This document shows, piece after piece, positions 44,470-52,874 of a stretch of 64,000 nucleotides of DNA; within the stretch, counting starts at the first letter, position 1; each line of letters starts with the position of its first letter. This stretch comes from Phascolarctobacterium sp. Lineage in GTDB: Bacteria > Bacillota > Negativicutes > Acidaminococcales > Acidaminococcaceae. The stretch lies in contig JAUNOC010000004.1 in assembly GCA_030531205.1 (NCBI GenBank), positions 50,989 to 114,988 on the forward strand. The letters run 5' to 3'. Both the position numbers and the translations under genes were made by a program. Under the pieces are notes generated by a model. It searched no databases. It was given only the letters and a program-made list of their open reading frames with translations, and was not told where the DNA came from.

Positions 44470-46806
44470 ATGGACAATTTACTTTTGAAAGTTGTTGAAT
44501 TTCTTTTTGTGCCTGAATCGGTTCTTTCGTGGATTTTTCTGGCAATTTTTGTACTTTGCTTTATCTACGGTTTTAAAAAACTTAAGAACTGCAAGGAACA
44601 ACTTTATAATTTTAGAGATAATGGTGCAACCCAGTATGAGGATGAAAAACATCGTTTGAATCAAAAACAGTTTATGACAAGATTTGCTTCCAGTCAGGCG
44701 GCATTGGAAGTTAAAATAATTGATTTGCCAAATATGTTTGTGAGCATTGGTATTTTAGGAACATTTATTGGTTTAGGTGTTGCCATTCACGGGGCTGCAG
44801 ATTTGTTGAATGCGGACAAGGTTGATTTGAACCAGTTGAATGCAGTGCTGAATGTTATTGCTTTCAAATTCCAGACCTCTGTCTGGGGTACAATCTTCTC
44901 TTTGATTTTTCAAAAATTCCTTGCTGAACCTTATTTTATAGAAAAACAGAATATTTTAGGGGAAGTGGAAGTCGCAATTTATGAAGACGCTGTCAATCTT
45001 AGTACAGCGATGGAATGGCAGTTGGCTGAATTGCAGGGAATGCATGCTGCACAAGGTGTAATTAATGATGGCTTGGGAAGATACGTGTCGGCAATGACCG
45101 ACACGAGTGCCAGGCAACTGAGCGAAATTAAATCTGTGGCTCAGACCATGGCAGAACAAAATAAAATGATGCTGGACAATGCCACCGCTTCAAATGCTGC
45201 CAATACACAGGAATTATTAAAAAAGGTAGGCATTCTGGTGGACGATTCTAATATGTCCAATTCTCAAATGACCAAAGAACTGCTGGCAAAAGTGAATGAA
45301 TTGGTGAGTGACAGTAATTCCGCCAATACCCAGTTAACCAAAGAGTTATTGGCAAAAATAAATGAGTTGGTTAGTGCTACCGGTGCGGACAATGTAAAAA
45401 TGACCCAGGATTTGCTGGCTAAAGTTAATGATTTGGTAAGTGACAGTAATGTTGCCAACAGTCAAATGACTAAAGAATTGTTGACCAAGGTTGATGACCT
45501 GGTTCAGGTTACCAATGCGGACAATGTGAAGATGACACAGGATTTGTTGGCAAAAGTTAATACATTAGTTGGTGACACCAATACCAGTAACACTCAAATG
45601 ACTCAAGAAATTTTGAAAAAAGTTAATGACTTGGTGAATGATTCCAATACCAGCAATACTAAATTAACTCAGGATTTGTTGGCAAAAGTTAATGATTTGA
45701 TTGGTGATTCCACCCAGACCAATACTGCTTCCATCCGTGATTTGCTGACACAAGTAAAGAAGTTGGTTGACAGTTCTAAAGACAATAATCTTAAAGTTGC
45801 TAATGGCCTTTTGGAAAAGGTTGACCTGATGCTTGGAGATGTGAATGAAAATAATTCTTCCTCCATTCATGATCTGTTGGATAATGTTAAGAATTTGGTA
45901 GGGGATTCTACAGACAGCAATATTAAAACCATCAATGAGCTTTTGGACAGAATCCACTTAATGTTAGAGGACTTAATTAAAAACAATTCTACAAATATTA
46001 AGGACTTGCTGGCTAAGGTAAATAAATTGATCAATGATTCTAATACCGCTAATGCTACAAGTGCTCAGAATCTTATGAGTAATGTTGCTAAACAACTTAC
46101 CACTCAAAAAGAGCAAATTGAAGAACTTTTGAAGGAACAGGAGAAAGTTAATACCCAACTTGCAGAGCAACAGGAAACTATGTTAAAGAATGCGGATAAG
46201 GCCCAAACAGAAAAGGCCCAGAGCATTATGAAAAATATGCAGGAGCAGTTGAATTTGCAAAAAGAGCATATTGGCAAGATGCTTGAACAGCAAAGTTCTT
46301 TGAACAAAGTTTTATTAGGTGATATGCAGGATGCCAGTGCCAACCACGCCACTTCCATGCGTGAGGGTGTGCTGCAGCAGATGGAACAGTACAAGAAATA
46401 TGCTGATGAATTGGCCAACAAACAACTGAAAGAACAGAAGGATTTGGAGCAGAAGTTAAGCGGGCTCAGCAACAGCATTGATGTCAACAGCACCACCAAC
46501 AACAATAACATTGCAGAGTTGCAGCGTGCCATTGATATTTTGCAAAAAGCCATAGACAACAACAGTGCGGTTTTGGAAGGTATTGTCAATACTTTCTACA
46601 AGAAGCAGGACGAACTGGACGCATTCCGCCGTGCCCAAATCAACGGAATGGCACAGAACTTTGCCCAAACCTTTGACACTTTGTTCAAACAGGAAAGCAG
46701 CAATACTGCCGAATGGCGTAAAACTGCCGCTCCTGCCGCTGCACAAGATGAAGAATCTGAAGTAAAAAAGAAATCCAAAACTACCAAAAAAAAGAGTAGT
46801 AAGTAA
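44470..46806 (+). CDS. MotA/TolQ/ExbB-superfamily protein (ZorA-like) with long 22-residue-repeat tail
   Basis: A 778-residue membrane protein. TM1 lies at about 19-36, TM2 at 88-108 (MFVSIGILGTFIGLGVAI) and TM3 at 126-150 (FKFQTSVWGTIFSLIFQKF). The GILGTFIGL and TSVWGT motifs mark the MotA/TolQ/ExbB ion-channel superfamily, most like ZorA of Zorya systems. After a linker (150-241), residues 242-549 hold about fourteen tandem 22-residue units of the form N-S-Q-M-T-K-E-L-L-A-K-V-N-E-L-V-S-D-S-N-x-x. Residues 550-740 are further Gln/Glu-rich coiled coil and the C-terminus is Lys-rich (KKKSKTTKKKSSK). It has a strong AAGGAGG site. The OmpA-domain partner follows 17 bases downstream. I infer a stator-like ion channel with a long cytoplasmic rod; the load it drives is unknown. 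Confidence 0.8.
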   Translation: MDNLLLKVVEFLFVPESVLSWIFLAIFVLCFIYGFKKLKNCKEQLYNFRDNGATQYEDEKHRLNQKQFMTRFASSQAALEVKIIDLPNMFVSIGILGTFIGLGVAIHGAADLLNADKVDLNQLNAVLNVIAFKFQTSVWGTIFSLIFQKFLAEPYFIEKQNILGEVEVAIYEDAVNLSTAMEWQLAELQGMHAAQGVINDGLGRYVSAMTDTSARQLSEIKSVAQTMAEQNKMMLDNATASNAANTQELLKKVGILVDDSNMSNSQMTKELLAKVNELVSDSNSANTQLTKELLAKINELVSATGADNVKMTQDLLAKVNDLVSDSNVANSQMTKELLTKVDDLVQVTNADNVKMTQDLLAKVNTLVGDTNTSNTQMTQEILKKVNDLVNDSNTSNTKLTQDLLAKVNDLIGDSTQTNTASIRDLLTQVKKLVDSSKDNNLKVANGLLEKVDLMLGDVNENNSSSIHDLLDNVKNLVGDSTDSNIKTINELLDRIHLMLEDLIKNNSTNIKDLLAKVNKLINDSNTANATSAQNLMSNVAKQLTTQKEQIEELLKEQEKVNTQLAEQQETMLKNADKAQTEKAQSIMKNMQEQLNLQKEHIGKMLEQQSSLNKVLLGDMQDASANHATSMREGVLQQMEQYKKYADELANKQLKEQKDLEQKLSGLSNSIDVNSTTNNNNIAELQRAIDILQKAIDNNSAVLEGIVNTFYKKQDELDAFRRAQINGMAQNFAQTFDTLFKQESSNTAEWRKTAAPAAAQDEESEVKKKSKTTKKKSSK
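45193..46116 (+). repeat. Tandem 66-bp coding repeat, about 14 units
   Basis: Each unit encodes 22 residues (two hendecads) starting with Asn; the first eight units are most alike (LLAKVN-(D/E)-LV-x-D-(S/T)-N) and units 9-14 are more diverged. The DNA copies differ at many synonymous sites, so the array is old and held by protein selection. Confidence 0.85.
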
Positions 46807-46823
46807 AGCGAGGGGTGATATAA

Positions 46824-47429
46824 ATGGAAATGAAACGCAATCCCTGGATATCCATTGCTGACCTGCTTTCCAGCGTTGTTTTAGTAGTTTTCCTGCTCTT
46901 TATTATGGCGGCTATCGGGCCTAAATATTCACAGGAAGTGCAACGGAACTTGATTATGCAACGCTTTGATTCTGATTTGTCTGATTATGAAAATGCAGGC
47001 CAGTTGAGGGTTTATGTGGATAAGAGTATTCTGGAATTTACTTCTGTTACTTTTGACCAAGGCAGTGCTCTTTTGAATAAGAACACAAGGACTTTGGTAA
47101 AAGATATTGCCACAAATTTGAAAAAGACCATGGATGAACATCCGCGTATGGAAGTACTTATTGAAGGTCATACTGATCCTGCTAAAGTTAAGTCTGTAAG
47201 TAATGTAGGCGGTTATTACGCCGATAATATCCAATTATCCAGTTTACGTGCCGCCAATGTTCGGAAAGATTTATTAAAACATATGGGAAATGAATATGCC
47301 AAACGTATGGGCGTTGCCGGCTATGGCGAAACACGCTTAAGAGATGCTAAAAATCCTTATTCGGCCGAAAATCGTCGCATAGAAATACGTATTCTGTGGG
47401 AAGGTCAAAAGAATATTGGACAAAAATAG
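46824..47429 (+). CDS. MotB/ZorB-like protein with OmpA peptidoglycan-binding domain
   Basis: A 201-residue protein. One N-terminal helix (about 9-32) begins PWISIADLLSSVVLVVF, with Asp13 at the place of the ion-binding Asp of MotB/ZorB. Residues ~62-195 form an OmpA C-terminal domain: FDQGSALLN, LIEGHTD (ligand Asp118), LSSLRAANVRKDL (Arg142) and GYGETR...ENRRIEI. So it should be anchored in the inner membrane and bind peptidoglycan in the periplasm. The GAGGGGTGAT site and the 17-base gap from the ZorA-like gene show a two-gene operon. A terminator follows. Confidence 0.85.
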   Translation: MEMKRNPWISIADLLSSVVLVVFLLFIMAAIGPKYSQEVQRNLIMQRFDSDLSDYENAGQLRVYVDKSILEFTSVTFDQGSALLNKNTRTLVKDIATNLKKTMDEHPRMEVLIEGHTDPAKVKSVSNVGGYYADNIQLSSLRAANVRKDLLKHMGNEYAKRMGVAGYGETRLRDAKNPYSAENRRIEIRILWEGQKNIGQK

Positions 47430-47439
47430 TTAGAACAGA

Positions 47440-47473
47440 AATCTCCACTCTAAAATGGGTGGAGATTCTTTTT
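47440..47473 (+). terminator. Terminator of the ZorAB-like operon
   Basis: A 9-bp stem AATCTCCAC/GTGGAGATT with a 10-nt loop, followed by CTTTTTC. Confidence 0.75.
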
Positions 47474-47516
47474 CAAAAAAATTAAAATTTGTGTTTATTT
47501 TAATCAGTATATATAG

Positions 47517-47522
47517 TATAAT
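47517..47522 (+). promoter_or_regulatory. -10 element upstream of rnj
   Basis: TATAAT in an AT-rich stretch 45 bases before the RNase J start. The -35 (TTTATT at 17 bp) is poor. Confidence 0.35.
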
Positions 47523-47566
47523 ACAATAATTATGAGCATCTTTTTATATTTTTGGAGGAAAGCATT

Positions 47567-49273
47567 TTGGAAATTTTAAAAGGTTTTACGAAAAAAACAA
47601 CAAAAAACATGGTCAAAGCTAAAGACACCCGTAAGATTTTTATTATTCCCTTAGGTGGTTTGGGTGAGATTGGCAAGAATATGACTGCCTTTCAGTTTGG
47701 TAATGAAATAATCGTTGTTGATGCAGGACTTATGTTTCCGGATGACGATATGTTGGGGATTGATATTGTAATTCCTGATATAACGTATCTTTTGGAGAAC
47801 CGGAATAAGGTTAAGGCCATTTTCCTTACGCACGGACACGAAGACCATATTGGTGCGTTGCCATATGTTTTGAAACAATTAAATGTACCCGTATATGGTA
47901 CTGCATTAACTCTTGGTATTTGTAAAGGGAGAATGGATGAGAATGGTGTGAGCACCAAAAATTTTCACGTGGTGAAACCGGGGGATACAGTGCGTAAGGG
48001 AAGTTTTGTAGTGGACTTTATGAGGGTTAATCATTCTATTCCCGATTCTGTAGCCCTGTCCATTAACACACCTATTGGCAGAATTATTCACACAGGTGAT
48101 TTTAAAATTGACCACACGCCCGTAGACGGTCAAGTAACGCAATTCAATCGTTTTGCAGAATATGGTGATGCAGGTGTACTTTGTCTTTTGGCTGACAGCA
48201 CCAATGCAGAACGGCAAGGATTCACACCCAGTGAAAAATCCGTAGGCACGGTTATTGATAATGAATTTAATAATGCCAAGGGACGAATTATAGTTGCGAC
48301 TTTTTCTTCAAATGTACATAGAATTCAGCAAGTAATTGACAGTGCTTACAAATACAAGCGTAAAGTTGCGGTTATCGGCAGAAGTATGGAAAACGTTGTT
48401 AAAATTGCCAGTGAGTTGGGGTATTTAACTTTACCTAAACGTACCTTGATAAAAATTGATGATGTTAAAAATTACACTGCAGACCAAATTGTCATTGTGA
48501 CAACTGGCAGTCAGGGTGAACCCATGAGTGCATTGACGAAAATGTCCATCGGGGACCATCGAAAAGTTACAATCGTTCCTGGCGATACCATTATTATTTC
48601 TGCCACACCAATTCCCGGTAATGAGAAAATGGTTTCCCGTACTGTAGATAATCTCTATAAATTGGGTGCCAATGTGGTTTATGAACGTTCCAGCGGTGTC
48701 CACGTCTCCGGTCATGCCAGTCAGGAAGAATTAAAACTGATGCATAATTTAGTACGGCCCAAGTTTTTTGTGCCTGTTCACGGGGAATTCCGGCATTTGA
48801 TTTGTCATGCCCGTCTTGCACATAGTATGGGAATGCCTAAAGATAATATCGTTATTGGTGAAAACGGGTCCGTTATTGAACTTACTACTACAGGTATTAA
48901 ACGGAAAGGCAGAGTTCAGGCTGGTAAAGTTTTGGTTGATGGTTTAGGGGATGTAGGTGATATTGTACTTCGTGACCGCAAGCAACTTTCCCAGGACGGT
49001 ATAATGATTGTTGTCGTAAGTATTGACAAAGAAACTTGCCGCCTGGTGAACGGGCCTGATATTGTGTCCCGTGGTGTAATTTATGTAAAGGAATCTGAAA
49101 ACTTAATGGATGAAGCCAGAGATAAGGTTGCTGCGGCTTTGGAAAAATTTGGCGGTCACGGATATGCAGAATGGCCAGCTTTAAAAACTACTATACGGGA
49201 TACTCTGGGCAGATTTTTGTATGAAAAAATCAGACGCAGACCTATGATTCTGCCGATTATTATGGAAGTATAA
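47567..49273 (+). CDS. rnj: Ribonuclease J
   Basis: A metallo-beta-lactamase/beta-CASP RNase with 5'-3' exonuclease and endonuclease activity in mRNA decay and rRNA maturation. I choose the TTG at 47567, because the only good Shine-Dalgarno site (GGAGG at 47554-47558) is placed for it; the frame is open 5 codons further, but that TTG overlaps the ribosome site. The length is 568 residues. The zinc motif HGHEDH is at residues 89-94, with HSIPDSVAL, GDFKIDHTP, ATFSSNVHR and VHVSGHASQEE following. A C-terminal domain completes the RNase J layout. Confidence 0.95.
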   Translation: MEILKGFTKKTTKNMVKAKDTRKIFIIPLGGLGEIGKNMTAFQFGNEIIVVDAGLMFPDDDMLGIDIVIPDITYLLENRNKVKAIFLTHGHEDHIGALPYVLKQLNVPVYGTALTLGICKGRMDENGVSTKNFHVVKPGDTVRKGSFVVDFMRVNHSIPDSVALSINTPIGRIIHTGDFKIDHTPVDGQVTQFNRFAEYGDAGVLCLLADSTNAERQGFTPSEKSVGTVIDNEFNNAKGRIIVATFSSNVHRIQQVIDSAYKYKRKVAVIGRSMENVVKIASELGYLTLPKRTLIKIDDVKNYTADQIVIVTTGSQGEPMSALTKMSIGDHRKVTIVPGDTIIISATPIPGNEKMVSRTVDNLYKLGANVVYERSSGVHVSGHASQEELKLMHNLVRPKFFVPVHGEFRHLICHARLAHSMGMPKDNIVIGENGSVIELTTTGIKRKGRVQAGKVLVDGLGDVGDIVLRDRKQLSQDGIMIVVVSIDKETCRLVNGPDIVSRGVIYVKESENLMDEARDKVAAALEKFGGHGYAEWPALKTTIRDTLGRFLYEKIRRRPMILPIIMEV

Positions 49274-49284
49274 CAGAGGTATTT

Positions 49285-51921
49285 GTGCGTAAAAAAATTC
49301 AGCAGGAAATAATTGAAGAAGAATTGGATTTAGAAGAGGAAAAGGCAAGCCGCGACTGGATAATGATTGTCTTTGGCATTTTTTGTCTTTTGTCAGCCAT
49401 TGTTTTTGTTGTGTCCTGTTTGTTTGGAGATGACATTACTCAATTAACCAATGTAAAACTGTTTGTTGGTTATCTTTTTGGCCGCTGCATGTTGGTATTA
49501 CCTTTGGCATTAGTAATTATTGGATTTAGTATTTTGTCCGATGGGGAATATGAATTTTTTAACAAAAAAAATTTAGGATTGTTACTTGTTATTGTTGCGC
49601 TTTGCGGCATTGTACATTGTAATCGTGTTCCTTTTGATAAAATTATTTATCCTTCGGAACTTGCCAATGGTGGCGGCTTGATTGGCGGTTTAATTCTTTT
49701 GCCACTGACTAAATACTTTGACAGCAATGTTATTATGATTGCTTTAAGTGCATTATTGTTTGTGGGAATATTTTTTGTTATTCCTTATTATGATTTGCTT
49801 AAAGGAATTTTTTATCCCTTTAAGTTCATTTATAAAACAATTGCCAAATGTAAAAACGCTGATTTTGATGAAGAAACTGATGAGAATGAATTTGAAGATG
49901 AATATATAGATGAGGATAGAGAGCAAGCGAGAACACAGAATAAACATTTTGAATATCATAAGGACTATAAAACATCAGAGGCAGTTAATATGTCTTCCCC
50001 CGTTTCCGTACGGGATATTATTGCCAAACATACTAAAAGAAATCCTCAAGCAGAATCTGTTGTTGACAATAACGACAACAATTCTGTTAGTGATTTTTAT
50101 AAACGGGACAAATTTAAACAATATAGTGATGGGATACGCAAGGAAAGTTTCTTAAAAAGAGTAGTTCCTTTTGGATCGGATAATGTGTATGATCAAAAGG
50201 AAGTAAAATCTGCTTTATGGGGAAATTCTGTCAATGTTCCACCTTGGATGGAAGCAGAAACTAAACCTAATTCTGCAAGAACGATTTTTGGAGCTTCTAT
50301 GTATAATAATCCACAAGCCGAAGATGAAAAAATTATTCCGTTGCATTCTCCGCAAAAATCTTCTGAAGAAGATAAAGGACAATCACTAATAATTAAACAC
50401 TACCGTGAAAATGAAGCCGATGATATTATTGCGGTTGAAAAAGAAAAGGAACAATTCTCAAATAATTCAAAGAGATCAGCTATTAGAAGAAATTATTACA
50501 AACTGCCTAAGGCAAGTTTATTAAATAAACCGCGGCATATTAGTTCTGTTTCTTACGAAAAAGATATTCAGGAACAATGTGATGTATTGGAACAAACATT
50601 AAAAGATTTTCGTGTGCATGCTAATGTGATAGGCGTAACGCGAGGTCCAAGTGTAACAAGATTTGAAATTGAACCTGCTCCAGGTGTGAAAGTAAGCAGT
50701 GTTACCAATTTAGCAGATGATATTGCTCTGAAATTAGCTACCAGCGGCGTGCGTATTGAAGCGCCAATTCCTGGTAAGGCCGCTATTGGTATTGAAGTTC
50801 CCAATATTAAAACAGACCAAGTATTTATGCGGGAAATTATTGAGGACAAAGTTTTTGAAAATAAACCGTCGCCTCTTTGTGTAGGATTGGGGAAAGACAT
50901 CAATGGTGAAGTTATTGCTATGTCTATTGACAAAATGCCTCATTTACTGATTGCCGGTTCTACAGGCAGCGGTAAATCTGTTTGTATAAACAGCATTATT
51001 GCCAATATCTTGTTTAAAGCGCGTCCTGACGAAGTTAAGTTTATTTTGATTGACCCTAAAGTTGTTGAACTTTCTAATTATAATGATATTCCACATCTTT
51101 TGACACCTGTTGTTACCGACATGAAGAAGGCGGCATCAGCATTGCATTGGGCTGTAAAAGAAATGGAGCACCGCTATTCTTTGTTTGCAGAGAATAAAGT
51201 CAGGGAAATAAATAGTTATAATAATATTGCTGAAGAAAAACTTCCATATATTGTTGTTGTGATAGATGAATTGTCAGATTTAATGATGGTAGCAAGAATT
51301 GATGTGGAGGATGCAATTTTGCGCTTGGCGCAAAAGGCAAGAGCGGCTGGAATTCATTTAATTTTAGCTACCCAACGTCCAAGTGTGGATGTAATTACTG
51401 GTATTATTAAAGCGAATATCCCTTCAAGAATTGCTTTTGCTGTTTCTTCACAAACAGACAGCAGAACAATCTTGGATGTTTCAGGAGCAGAGAAATTAAT
51501 TGGTCATGGGGATATGCTTTATTTCCCCATAGGGGTGAACAAACCAGTACGTGTGCAAGGTGTTTTTGTTAGTGATGATGAATTAAATCGTGTTCTAGAG
51601 TTTATTACCAGCCAAAATATGAATGTTGAGTATGTTGATGACATTACTACTCAAAAACTTAGTTCTGACAGAAAAGATGAAAGTTGTAATACAACAGAAA
51701 TTGATGATGATCTTTTTCCTGATGTTCTGAGATTAGTAATGGATACAGGTCAAGCATCTGCATCAATGTTTCAACGCCGTTTTAGAATTGGTTATACTAG
51801 AGCGGCACGCTTGGTTGATACATTAGAAGAAGTGGGAATAATAGGACAAGCAACAGGCAGCAAGCCTAGAGAATTAATAATGTCCTTGGATGAAATAAAC
51901 AATAAATTTTTTAATAGTTAG
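49285..51921 (+). CDS. ftsK: DNA translocase FtsK/SpoIIIE
   Basis: A septal DNA pump of 878 residues. The N-terminus is acidic, followed by four membrane helices (about 25-170), an acidic, poorly conserved linker (190-420), the alpha/beta motor domains with Walker A GSTGSGKS at about 558-565 and Walker B VVVIDELSDLM, and a C-terminal winged-helix gamma domain (about 800-870, RRFRIGYTRAARLVD) that reads KOPS/SRS sites. The start is GTG at 49285, with a CAGAGGT site. It lies 11 bases after rnj. Confidence 0.95.
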   Translation: MRKKIQQEIIEEELDLEEEKASRDWIMIVFGIFCLLSAIVFVVSCLFGDDITQLTNVKLFVGYLFGRCMLVLPLALVIIGFSILSDGEYEFFNKKNLGLLLVIVALCGIVHCNRVPFDKIIYPSELANGGGLIGGLILLPLTKYFDSNVIMIALSALLFVGIFFVIPYYDLLKGIFYPFKFIYKTIAKCKNADFDEETDENEFEDEYIDEDREQARTQNKHFEYHKDYKTSEAVNMSSPVSVRDIIAKHTKRNPQAESVVDNNDNNSVSDFYKRDKFKQYSDGIRKESFLKRVVPFGSDNVYDQKEVKSALWGNSVNVPPWMEAETKPNSARTIFGASMYNNPQAEDEKIIPLHSPQKSSEEDKGQSLIIKHYRENEADDIIAVEKEKEQFSNNSKRSAIRRNYYKLPKASLLNKPRHISSVSYEKDIQEQCDVLEQTLKDFRVHANVIGVTRGPSVTRFEIEPAPGVKVSSVTNLADDIALKLATSGVRIEAPIPGKAAIGIEVPNIKTDQVFMREIIEDKVFENKPSPLCVGLGKDINGEVIAMSIDKMPHLLIAGSTGSGKSVCINSIIANILFKARPDEVKFILIDPKVVELSNYNDIPHLLTPVVTDMKKAASALHWAVKEMEHRYSLFAENKVREINSYNNIAEEKLPYIVVVIDELSDLMMVARIDVEDAILRLAQKARAAGIHLILATQRPSVDVITGIIKANIPSRIAFAVSSQTDSRTILDVSGAEKLIGHGDMLYFPIGVNKPVRVQGVFVSDDELNRVLEFITSQNMNVEYVDDITTQKLSSDRKDESCNTTEIDDDLFPDVLRLVMDTGQASASMFQRRFRIGYTRAARLVDTLEEVGIIGQATGSKPRELIMSLDEINNKFFNS

Positions 51922-51932
51922 AGGAGGATACT

Positions 51933-52871
51933 ATGGATGGTACAATTGGCAATATTCTAAAACAAACACGGGAAGCAAAACAACTCACTTTGGAACAAGT
52001 TTCAGAGGCAACTTCCTATAGAGTGAAATCTTTGGAAATGTTGGAAAATGATGATTATAGCGGTTATCCCAGTATGGTGTATGTAAAAGGGCTTATTCGT
52101 GGTTATGGTAATTATCTCGGTTTGGATGGGATAGCTCTCGTTAATGAGTTTAAAGAAACAGCAGAATACAAAAATTCTACAGTAGAAACAATTGGCAATG
52201 TTCATGTTGCCAAAGATTTAAATTTGAAACAAGAACCAGGAGTAGGTACATCTAAAAGTTATGTAAAAGACTCTAAAAAATTTCCTACAGGACAATTTTT
52301 ATTAGGTGTTTTGATTTGTTGTTTTATGTATGTCGGTTATTCTTATACACCAGAAATATTAGCATATTTCAATGGGAAAACTGTACAAAAAGAGGAAATA
52401 AAAGTTGAAACAAAAATATTTGATGAGGTAAAGGATAAATTTACTAATATTTATGAAACAGTGGTTAATTTAGTAAATGAATTTCATACAGAAGAACACA
52501 GTAAAAAAACTGAAACAATTTCTCAAAACAATGTTCATACGGTTCAACCGAAACTTCAGGTACAGGAACCGGTGGTTCCTCCTTCAAAACCTGTAGAAAA
52601 GAAATCTCAACAGGTAAATGCAATCGCTGCCCGTCAGGACAGGGTAGTGGTGGAACTTACTGCTTCCGGTCAGTGCTGGATTGATGTATTTGCTGATGGT
52701 AAAGCAGTGTACAGCGGTATGATGACCAAAGGCCGTTATAAAATTTTTGATGCAAAGAAACGAATTACTGTTAAATACGGTAATATTAGTGTTATGCAAG
52801 TAACTGTAAATGGCAAGCCCGTAAATATGCGTGGAGAAGCAGGAGTTACAACAAAACATTATCCCCGTTAA
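51933..52871 (+). CDS. RodZ-like cytoskeletal/HTH membrane protein
   Basis: A 312-residue protein with an N-terminal XRE-type HTH (about 6-75, LKQTREAKQLTLEQVSEAT), one membrane helix (about 122-142), a low-complexity periplasmic linker rich in Glu/Lys/Thr/Gln and a C-terminal DUF4115 domain (about 228-305, VVVELTASGQCWIDVFADGK). This is the RodZ layout, which links MreB to the elongation machinery; some Firmicute homologues are regulators. The ATG has an AGAGGAGG site. ygiQ follows after 3 bases. Confidence 0.88.
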   Translation: MDGTIGNILKQTREAKQLTLEQVSEATSYRVKSLEMLENDDYSGYPSMVYVKGLIRGYGNYLGLDGIALVNEFKETAEYKNSTVETIGNVHVAKDLNLKQEPGVGTSKSYVKDSKKFPTGQFLLGVLICCFMYVGYSYTPEILAYFNGKTVQKEEIKVETKIFDEVKDKFTNIYETVVNLVNEFHTEEHSKKTETISQNNVHTVQPKLQVQEPVVPPSKPVEKKSQQVNAIAARQDRVVVELTASGQCWIDVFADGKAVYSGMMTKGRYKIFDAKKRITVKYGNISVMQVTVNGKPVNMRGEAGVTTKHYPR

Positions 52872-52874
52872 TTT

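Noticed and set aside
45193..46116. CRISPR-like array
   Set aside because: The 66-bp periodicity is coding repeats without spacers, and the units diverge at synonymous sites.
44470..47429. Complete Zorya anti-phage system
   Set aside because: Only ZorA- and ZorB-like genes are present; no helicase (ZorD), ZorC or HNH nuclease (ZorE) gene lies within the window, so a full defence system is not claimed.
47552..47566. Upstream TTG start for RNase J
   Set aside because: It overlaps the GGAGG that serves as ribosome site for the TTG at 47567.
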